DNA of 14,834 bases, from the NCBI GenBank assembly GCA_046094825.1, contig JBJTIF010000097.1, positions 1 through 14,834 on the forward strand, written 5' to 3'. Of the stretch, positions 1 to 4,988 are shown piece after piece. Source of the stretch: JBJTIF01 sp046094825. Its GTDB lineage: Bacteria > Actinomycetota > UBA4738 > HRBIN12. A model generated the notes under the pieces. The model had not been told where the DNA came from. It saw nothing but the letters and a program-made list of their open reading frames with translations, and ran no database searches. Each line of letters begins with the position of its first letter. Positions within the stretch are counted from its first letter, which is position 1. The translations under genes and the position numbers were made by a program.

Positions 1-76
1 CGTCCGCCGCGCTGCGCGGCCAGGCCGGCGCCGAGGCGAGAGAGCGGGACGCCGCGTTCGAGCGCTCCAAGGAATG

Positions 77-226
77 CTACCGGGCGGGGGGCCCCCCCGG
101 GGGCCGGGCGGGGTGGGGGCGCGGGCGGGGCCGCCCCCCCCGGCCCCCCCCGAGGGCGACGAGGCCCGCGAGGACGAGCGGGGGCGCGCCGAGGGCGATG
201 CCGCGCCGGAGCCCCGCGCCTGCCAT
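77..226 (-). CDS. Possible start of a membrane protein, frame probably broken
   Basis: An ATG at 226 lies 71 bases downstream of the capA stop codon. It opens a peptide beginning MAGAGLRRGIALGAPPLV and continuing LAGLVAL. This looks like a short basic N-terminus followed by one transmembrane helix, with nearly all codons ending in G or C as in the neighbouring genes. After about 25 residues the frame enters runs of G and C, becomes pure Gly/Arg/Pro and stops at TAG 77-79. I see no good Shine-Dalgarno sequence. It may be the first exported or membrane segment of a further operon gene whose remainder is lost to homopolymer errors or the window edge. It could equally be a chance frame. No family can be assigned. 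Confidence 0.22.
   Translation of the reverse strand: MAGAGLRRGIALGAPPLVLAGLVALGGGRGGRPRPRPHPARPPGGPPAR
81..152. repeat. G/C homopolymer block with quadruplex potential
   Basis: These 72 bases contain no A and a single T (114). The plus strand has eight runs of three or more G (82-84, 86-91, 99-103, 106-108, 110-113, 115-119, 123-125, 127-130) followed by two runs of eight C (134-141, 144-151), with another seven-C run at 92-98. The G part could form G-quadruplexes, and the G and C parts could fold back on each other. Nothing else in the window resembles it. It may be a real structural element or an artefact of reading through poly-G. Confidence 0.6.
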
Positions 227-259
227 GCGGGGAGCGTCGCACGCGGGGACGTCGGACGC

Positions 260-296
260 CCGGACGGGTGGCCGGTCCGGCGGGGGCCGATCGGCC
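260..296 (-). terminator. GC-rich inverted repeats after capA
   Basis: Immediately beyond the capA stop (298-300) lies a perfect 12-base palindrome GGCCGATCGGCC at 285-296. It is followed in the transcript by a 6-bp stem (CCGGAC 260-265 with GTCCGG 275-280) and the overlapping palindrome GCCGGTCCGGC at 271-281. There is no T-rich tract. In such GC-rich DNA short palindromes are common, so this is only a candidate operon terminator, placed where one would be expected. Confidence 0.3.
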
Positions 297-297
297 G

Positions 298-1536
298 TCA
301 GACGAGGACGGGGTGCGCGCTCGAGGCGATGCGCGCGGGCACGATCTCCGCGTCGATCGTGCCGTCCGGCGCGATCGTGACGCGGCCGATGCCCGTCGTC
401 GTGCTGCCGTCGCTGAACGCCGCCCACACGAGGTTGCCGAGCGAGAAGAACACCGGCGCGCCGTCCACGATCCGCAGCGGCTGCAGCCGGTGCGCGTGGT
501 GGCCGAAGATCACGTCCGCGCCGGCGGCGACCATCTGCTTCGCCTGGTCGATCTGTGCCGACCGCGGCTGCGTGTCGCCGTCGACGCCCCAGTGGATCGT
601 CACGACGACGACGTCGGCGACCTCGGCGGCGGCACGGATCCCCGCGAGCGCCGAGGCGAGGTCCTGGCCGGCCGTGCCCGCCGACGACTCCGTCGCGGGC
701 TGCGCGGTCACCTGGCCGATACCGACGACCGCGATGGTCCAGCCGTCGCGCTCGAAGATCGCCGGCGCGATCGCGGAGGCCGCGTTCGCGCCGGCACCGA
801 CCGCGGCGATCCCCGCCGCGCGGAGCCGGCGGATCGAGTCGAGCATGCCCGCGCTCCCCTGGTCGGTGACGTGCTCGTTCGCCTGGTTCGCGACGTCGAT
901 CCCGGCCGAGCGCATCGCCGCGAGCGCATCCGGCGCGCACCGGAACGCGGGGGACCCTGACGGGTCGACGATCGTCGTCGCCGGGCACTCGAGGTTCACG
1001 ATGGAGAGATCGTCGCGTCCGAAGATGCCGCCGAGCCCGGACCATGCCCAGGCGAAGCCCTTCGATCGCAGGACCGGCAGGAACGACGGGTCGAGGCTCA
1101 CGTCACCTCCGCCCTGGAGCACGAGCGTGCCGCGCGGCCCGGAGGGCGACGGGGTGACCGACGGATCGACCGACGGCGAGACGACGGGCGCGTCCGTCGG
1201 CGACGGCTCGACCGACGGGGTCGGCGAGGGCGTCGGCGACGGGGCGACCGTCGGGGTGGCGGTATCCGTCGGCGACGACGCCGTGGGCTCCGGCGTCCGC
1301 GAGGCGGTCGGGGAGGTCGCGACGACGATGTCGGGCGCATCCGCGTCGCGCCCGAACCTCCCCGTCACCGCGCCGATCGCGAGGGCGACGCCGACGAGGA
1401 CGACGACGCCGACGAGGAACGGACCGGGCGAGCGTTCGCCGTGCTGGAGCGCGGACCCGAACAGCCCCTGCGGGGACCGCCCGTGCTTCGTCTCGTCCTT
1501 CGCGGCGTGGACGCGGTTCGGCCGGCCGTGCTTCAC
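298..1536 (-). CDS. Membrane-anchored CapA-family protein (PGA_cap, metallophosphoesterase-like)
   Basis: This 412-residue protein has a short cytoplasmic N-terminus, one transmembrane helix at about residues 40-57, a Pro/Thr/Ser/Val-rich stalk at about 66-133 and a CapA-type domain from about 137 to 400. Domain landmarks are GGGDVSLD (Asp145), NLE (181-183), ANEH (219-222), HWG (315-317), GHHAH (345-349) and FSLGN (364-368). CapA proteins were named for poly-gamma-glutamate capsule synthesis. Many homologues are uncharacterised exported proteins with a calcineurin-like fold, so the substrate is unknown. The fold probably lies outside the cytoplasmic membrane on its stalk. Cys184 and Cys200 could form a disulfide. 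The GTG start at 1536 is chosen because it overlaps the ribF stop as GTGA and gives a sensible N-terminus before the TM helix. A surface-polymer protein is an unusual last member of an infB operon. The fold assignment is firm; the function is not. Confidence 0.85.
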   Translation of the reverse strand: MKHGRPNRVHAAKDETKHGRSPQGLFGSALQHGERSPGPFLVGVVVLVGVALAIGAVTGRFGRDADAPDIVVATSPTASRTPEPTASSPTDTATPTVAPSPTPSPTPSVEPSPTDAPVVSPSVDPSVTPSPSGPRGTLVLQGGGDVSLDPSFLPVLRSKGFAWAWSGLGGIFGRDDLSIVNLECPATTIVDPSGSPAFRCAPDALAAMRSAGIDVANQANEHVTDQGSAGMLDSIRRLRAAGIAAVGAGANAASAIAPAIFERDGWTIAVVGIGQVTAQPATESSAGTAGQDLASALAGIRAAAEVADVVVVTIHWGVDGDTQPRSAQIDQAKQMVAAGADVIFGHHAHRLQPLRIVDGAPVFFSLGNLVWAAFSDGSTTTGIGRVTIAPDGTIDAEIVPARIASSAHPVLV

Positions 1537-2462
1537 GCGGCCCCCACGATCCCGCGCGTGCGCGCGACGTCGACGTCCATCGCGGCGACGAGCTCCTCGA
1601 CGGAGTCGAAGCGAGCCTCGTCGCGCAGGCGCTCCCAGAACTCCACCCGGATCGCCCGACCACGGAGGTCGCCGTCGTAGTCGAGCAGGTAGGCCTCGAC
1701 GTGGAGCGGTTCGGATCCGAACGTCGGGTTCGTCCCGACGCTCACCGCGGCGATCGCCTCGACGCCGTCGCACGAGGCGTGACCCGCGTAGATGCCGTTC
1801 GCGGGCAGGAGGAGCCGGGGCGAGGTCTCGAGGTTCGCGGTCGGGTAGCCGAGCCCGTGCCCTCGGCCGGCGCCCGACACGACGATGCCCTCGACGGCGT
1901 AGCGCCGACCGAGGGCTCGGGCCGGCCACGCGAGGTCACCCTCGGCGAGCGCGGAGCGGATCGACGAGGAGGACACGCGGCGGCCAACGAGGTCGACGAG
2001 CTCGACGCGTTCGGCGGCGAAGCCCGCCGCAGGGCCCTCGTCGAGGAGCGTCTCGACCGTACCCGCCGCTCGGTTGCCGTACGTGAAGTTCGCGCCGACG
2101 CTCACGCTCCGCGCACCGAGCGCATCGACGAGGACCTCCCGGACGAACCGCGCGGGTTCCCAGGCGGCGACGTCCGCGGTGAAGGGCAGGACGAGGAGCC
2201 GGTCGATGCCGCGATCGGCGATGAGCGACGCCTTCGTCTCGACCGTCGTGAGCAGGCGCGGCTCGCGTCCCGGCGTGAGGATCTCGCGCGGGTGCCGGTC
2301 GAACGTGACCGCGACGGACGGCAGCCCGAGCTCGTGGGCGCGGACGACGGTGCGGTCGAGCACCGCTCGGTGGCCGAGGTGGACGCCGTCGAAGAAGCCG
2401 ATGGTGACGGCGCTCCCTCCCTCGGGGCGCGGCAGATCCGCGAGTCGATCGAAGCGTTCCAC
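1533..2462 (-). CDS. ribF: Bifunctional riboflavin kinase / FAD synthetase RibF
   Basis: RibF converts riboflavin to FMN and then FAD in the cytoplasm. The 309-residue length matches the family. The N-terminal nucleotidyltransferase half shows GFFDGVHLGH (22-31), TFDRHP (53-58) and VSSSSIR (163-169, the family's ISSTxIR site). The C-terminal kinase half shows GHGLGYPTAN (201-210) and GTNPTF (243-248). The GTG at 2462 is chosen because it leaves the usual 20-odd residues before the first motif. The frame stays open further upstream, but that part is an Arg/Pro-rich out-of-phase reading of truB. The gene follows truB after a 71-base gap with tandem repeats, and its stop overlaps the capA start as GTGA. 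The truB-ribF pairing is widespread in bacteria. No strong Shine-Dalgarno sequence is visible. Confidence 0.95.
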   Translation of the reverse strand: MERFDRLADLPRPEGGSAVTIGFFDGVHLGHRAVLDRTVVRAHELGLPSVAVTFDRHPREILTPGREPRLLTTVETKASLIADRGIDRLLVLPFTADVAAWEPARFVREVLVDALGARSVSVGANFTYGNRAAGTVETLLDEGPAAGFAAERVELVDLVGRRVSSSSIRSALAEGDLAWPARALGRRYAVEGIVVSGAGRGHGLGYPTANLETSPRLLLPANGIYAGHASCDGVEAIAAVSVGTNPTFGSEPLHVEAYLLDYDGDLRGRAIRVEFWERLRDEARFDSVEELVAAMDVDVARTRGIVGAA

Positions 2463-2471
2463 GGGGGCGCA

Positions 2472-2477
2472 AGGGTA
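2472..2477 (-). promoter_or_regulatory. Candidate internal -10 element before ribF
   Basis: Read on the minus strand the sequence is TACCCT, followed by nine bases and the ribF GTG at 2462. It fits the TANNNT pattern and would give a leader of about three bases, similar to the spacing before proS. The -35 region is not recognisable, because it falls in the decanucleotide repeats. The match is weak and may be chance, but it sits in the only real gap of the operon. Confidence 0.25.
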
Positions 2478-2479
2478 CC

Positions 2480-2519
2480 GCTCGCGACCGCTCGCGACCG
2501 CTCGCGACCCCGCGCGACC
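2480..2519. repeat. Decanucleotide tandem repeat in the truB-ribF gap
   Basis: Three perfect head-to-tail copies of GCTCGCGACC lie at 2480-2489, 2490-2499 and 2500-2509. A degenerate fourth copy (CCGCGCGACC) follows at 2510-2519. Next to it, directly against the truB stop codon, is a small inverted repeat: ACCGG 2517-2521 with CCGGT 2529-2533. This 71-base gap is the only sizeable one inside the rimP-capA operon. The array could come from replication slippage, or could bind a protein or fold in the mRNA. No function is shown by the sequence. Confidence 0.8.
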
Positions 2520-2533
2520 GGTCCGCGTCCGGT

Positions 2534-3379
2534 TCAGGCCCGCGGGAGGACGACCTCGGGTCGCGCCTTCGCGCCGTCGTCGCGCCAGACGCCGAGGAGC
2601 GCGCCGCTCGGGTCGACGACGGCGTACGGGCCCGCGATGCCGGCCGGGGCGAGGATCCGCCCGTTGCTCGCCGCGCGGGCTTCCTCCTCGCCGACCGCGA
2701 CACACGGCAGGTGCGCGACCGCGGCCGACGGCGGAAGGAGGCGCGGCGCATCGGGTGGCGACGCGTCGGCGAGCAGGAACGGGCCGATCGCCGTCCGCGC
2801 GAGCGCCGCGAGGTGCGCGCCGCACCCGAGGTCGGCACCGAGGTCCGCGGCGAGGACGCGGACGTACGTGCCACCGGAGACGGTCGTCTCGAACGCGACC
2901 TCGTCGCCGTCGATCGCGGTGACGGTGAACGCGTGGACCGTGACGGGGCGCGGCGACGCCTCGAGCGTCTCCCCCGCCCGCGCCGCCTCGTAGAGCTTGC
3001 GACCACCGACCTTCACGGCGGAGTACGCGGGCGGCGCCTGGAGCCGTTCCCCGACGAGCCGCGACGCGGCGGCGGTGATCGCCTCGGTCGACGTCTCGAC
3101 GAGGTGCGTCGCGACGACGGCGCCCTCCGCGTCGAGCGTGTCGGTCGTGACCCCGAGCCGGATCCGCCCGGTGTAGGTCTTCGGCAGGTCGCCGAGGAAC
3201 CGCAGGAGCCGCGTCGCGGACCCGACCCCCATGACGAGGAGCCCGCTCGCCATGGGGTCGAGGGTGCCCGCGTGTCCGACCTTGCGCGTCCCGAGGGCGC
3301 GGCGAACCGCGTCGACGGCGTCGTGGGAGGTGATGCCGGGTGGCTTCGCGACGAGCGCGACCCCGTCGACGGCGGTCAC
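2534..3379 (-). CDS. truB: tRNA pseudouridine(55) synthase TruB
   Basis: TruB isomerises U55 in the T loop of tRNAs. The 281-residue protein begins with the family pattern VDGVALVAKPPGITSHD. It carries the catalytic motif GHAGTLDPMASG with the nucleophile Asp41, followed by KTYTG, the APPAYSAVKVGG region and RPVTVHAF. After SGGTYVR comes a C-terminal segment (about 210-281) that probably forms the PUA-like RNA-binding part. The GTG at 3379 is chosen because it overlaps the nrnA stop as GTGA and starts six residues before the conserved opening. The larger open frame upstream is the Arg/Gly-rich shadow of nrnA. No good Shine-Dalgarno sequence is present, so translation probably depends on coupling to nrnA. 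Confidence 0.96.
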   Translation of the reverse strand: MTAVDGVALVAKPPGITSHDAVDAVRRALGTRKVGHAGTLDPMASGLLVMGVGSATRLLRFLGDLPKTYTGRIRLGVTTDTLDAEGAVVATHLVETSTEAITAAASRLVGERLQAPPAYSAVKVGGRKLYEAARAGETLEASPRPVTVHAFTVTAIDGDEVAFETTVSGGTYVRVLAADLGADLGCGAHLAALARTAIGPFLLADASPPDAPRLLPPSAAVAHLPCVAVGEEEARAASNGRILAPAGIAGPYAVVDPSGALLGVWRDDGAKARPEVVLPRA

Positions 3380-4341
3380 GGGGTGGCGCCGATCGCGGCG
3401 CGGAGCGCCGCGATCGTCCCCTCGAGGTCCCCCTTCGAGGTGTACCCCGCGGCGAGGCGGTGTCCGCCGCCGCCGAACGCGCTCGCGATGGCGGCGACGT
3501 CGTGGCCGCCCCGCGACCGCAGGCTCACCTTGTAGCGACCGTCGCGCTGCTGCTTCACGACCGCGGCGACGTCGGCCTCCCGCGCGGTGCGGACGACGTC
3601 GATGAGATCGTCGGTCTCCCCGACCTCGACCCCGTGCTCGTCGAGGTCCGCGCGGGTCACGACCGTCCACGCGAGGTCGTCCTCCACCCGCATCCGATGG
3701 AGCGCCGTGCCGAGCAGGCGCAGGTACGCCGCGGAGTTGTCCTCGTAGAGCGCCTGCGAGAGGCGCGCGTGGTCGAAGTCGAAGGCGCGGAGCTCCGCGG
3801 CGAGGCGCAGGGTCTCCGGGCGCACGGCCTCGTACTGGAAGCGCCCGGTGTCGGTCATGAGTCCCGCGTAGAGCGCGGTCGCGGTCGCCGCGGTCATCCC
3901 CCCGCCCATCGCGGCGATCAGCCGGGCGACCAGCTCGCAGGTCGAGGAGGCGTCCGGATCGATGAGGGCGATCGTGCCGAGCCCTTCGTTGCTCCGGTGG
4001 TGGTCGATCCACACGAGCGTCGCCGCCTTCGAGGCAGACGGCGCGAGCATCGCGAGGCGATCCATCGAGGCGGCGTCGCACGTGACCATCACCGCGGGTT
4101 CCTTCGGGAACTCCCGCGGCGGCACGAGCGCCTCGCGACCCGGCAGGAGCTCGAGCCATCGCGGGGGGTCGAAGGGGTCGTTGGGGAACGAGCAGACCGT
4201 GCGGATGCCGCGCTCCCGCAGGTACGTCGACAACCCGAGCATCGAACCGAGCGCGTCGGGATCGGGGTTCACGTGGCAGGCGATCGCGACCTCCTCGGCC
4301 CCGGTGAGCGCCGACGCGGCGCGGGCGAACGTGTCATCCAC
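3376..4341 (-). CDS. nrnA: DHH/DHHA1 phosphoesterase, NrnA-like oligoribonuclease / pAp phosphatase
   Basis: NrnA-type enzymes degrade 2-5 nt RNAs and in several species also dephosphorylate pAp. This 321-residue protein has the DHH-domain metal ligands in HVNPDPDALGS (His23, Asp27, Asp29), Asp89 in VTCDA, DHH at 113-115 and Asp164 in MTDTGRF. The DHHA1 domain has the FGGGGHRLAAGY substrate loop (289-300). The start is GTG at 4341, overlapping the rbfA stop by eight bases (GTGGATGA). A good Shine-Dalgarno GGAGGAGG lies about six bases upstream within rbfA. The position between rbfA and truB matches many Gram-positive and Chloroflexota operons. The family is secure. The relative nano-RNase and pAp activities cannot be told from sequence. 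Confidence 0.93.
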   Translation of the reverse strand: MDDTFARAASALTGAEEVAIACHVNPDPDALGSMLGLSTYLRERGIRTVCSFPNDPFDPPRWLELLPGREALVPPREFPKEPAVMVTCDAASMDRLAMLAPSASKAATLVWIDHHRSNEGLGTIALIDPDASSTCELVARLIAAMGGGMTAATATALYAGLMTDTGRFQYEAVRPETLRLAAELRAFDFDHARLSQALYEDNSAAYLRLLGTALHRMRVEDDLAWTVVTRADLDEHGVEVGETDDLIDVVRTAREADVAAVVKQQRDGRYKVSLRSRGGHDVAAIASAFGGGGHRLAAGYTSKGDLEGTIAALRAAIGATP

Positions 4342-4690
4342 GGCGTTCCTCCTCCCGGAGCCTGCGGAGGAGCTCCTCGACGCGACCGGCGCTCTCCTCC
4401 GTCGTGTCCTCCTCGAACTCGATGTCGGGGAGGAACTTCAGCCGGACCTGGGTGCCGAGCACCTGCCGAAGGTGTGCGCGCGCGGACCGCAGTCCCGCGG
4501 CGGTGGCCCGCCGGGCGCGTGCATCGCCCATCGCGGTGTAGGAGACCCGGGCGTGCCGGAGGTCGGGGGTGACGTGCACGCCCGTCACCGTGACGAAACC
4601 CACGCGGGGGTCCTTCAGCTTCGGGATCTCCTCCGCGAGGACCTCACGGAACTCCTCCTGGACGCGGCTCGGACGCGTGCCCTCGGTCAT
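4334..4690 (-). CDS. rbfA: 30S ribosome-binding factor RbfA
   Basis: RbfA is a small KH-like factor that binds the 30S subunit late in assembly and helps mature the 5' end of 16S rRNA. The 118-residue length is typical. Family features are RVQEEFREVLAEEI in the first helix, the KDPRVGFVTVTGVHVTPDLRHARVS strand segment (positions 26-50) and KFLPDIEFEEDTTEE followed by a charged C-terminal helix. The ATG at 4690 overlaps the ylxP stop as ATGA and has a good Shine-Dalgarno GGAGG four bases upstream. It fits the ribosome-maturation theme of the operon alongside RimP and IF2. Confidence 0.96.
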   Translation of the reverse strand: MTEGTRPSRVQEEFREVLAEEIPKLKDPRVGFVTVTGVHVTPDLRHARVSYTAMGDARARRATAAGLRSARAHLRQVLGTQVRLKFLPDIEFEEDTTEESAGRVEELLRRLREEERRG

Positions 4691-4983
4691 CCGTCCTCCG
4701 GACGGTGCACGGTCACGTCGCTCGCGATCGTCTCGACCTCGGCGAAGCGATCCACGAAGCGCTCGACCTCGTGGCAGACCTTCCGCGCCTGGTGGAGCTC
4801 CCCGGAGACGACCGCGACGCCGATCTCGGTCCGCTGCCACAGGTCGTGGGCGCCCGTCTCGGCGACCGAGACGCCGAACCGGGACCGGATCCCGGCGGTG
4901 AGGGTCTTCACCACGTGCCGCTTCTCCTTGAGCGAGCCGCACCCGGGGATGCGGAGGTCGAGACGGAGCAGGGCGACGAGCAT
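4687..4983 (-). CDS. ylxP: YlxP-like DUF503 family protein
   Basis: This is a 98-residue member of the DUF503 family, whose genes lie between infB and rbfA in many bacteria. It opens MLVALLRLDLRIPGCGSLKEKR, nearly invariant in the family, followed by a basic helix and the LWQRTEIGVAVVSGE strand pattern of a ferredoxin-like fold. No catalytic motif is seen. A role in ribosome assembly is suspected from gene neighbourhood, but the molecular function is not established to my knowledge. The ATG at 4983 follows the infB TAG by five bases, and the stop overlaps the rbfA start as ATGA. No clear Shine-Dalgarno sequence is present. Confidence 0.93.
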   Translation of the reverse strand: MLVALLRLDLRIPGCGSLKEKRHVVKTLTAGIRSRFGVSVAETGAHDLWQRTEIGVAVVSGELHQARKVCHEVERFVDRFAEVETIASDVTVHRPEDG

Positions 4984-4988
4984 GCGGC

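Larger units (their letters stand above)
1..297. other. Left-edge stretch without a secure gene
   Basis: No intact gene can be supported here. Positions 3-80 on the plus strand form an open frame with almost exclusively G/C third positions and a helical-looking peptide containing ERDAAFERSKECYRAG. This could be the tail of a plus-strand protein, but the frame meets no credible stop before running into G/C homopolymers and then through the end of capA. On the minus strand an ATG at 226 opens a hydrophobic peptide (separate entry). Between them lies a nearly pure G/C block at 81-152. The abrupt change in composition and the loss of both reading frames at that block suggest a sequencing or assembly fault near a contig end, though a real low-complexity junction cannot be excluded. 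Confidence 0.5.

Noticed and set aside
1120..1340. Repetitive GTCGGCGACGG-like DNA resembling a repeat array
   Set aside because: It encodes the Pro/Thr/Ser stalk of CapA. The units are irregular and in frame, so it is protein low complexity and not a CRISPR or DNA satellite.
298..1929. Extended N-terminus of CapA from 1929
   Set aside because: The extra 131 residues are an out-of-frame reading of ribF. GTG 1536 overlaps the ribF stop and leads straight to the TM segment.
74..2086. Long plus-strand open frame (670 codons) opposite capA and ribF
   Set aside because: Both minus-strand genes show complete family motifs and consistent codon use. The plus frame is Arg/Pro/Ser-rich with no domain, as expected for an antisense shadow in high-GC DNA.
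1533..2825. Extended N-terminus of RibF from 2825
   Set aside because: The extra 121 residues are truB read out of phase and the intergenic repeat. RibF normally starts shortly before GFFDGVHLGH, as from GTG 2462.
2534..4159. Extended N-terminus of TruB (541 codons)
   Set aside because: The first 260 codons are an Arg/Gly-rich shadow of nrnA. The TruB family start and GTGA overlap place the beginning at 3379.
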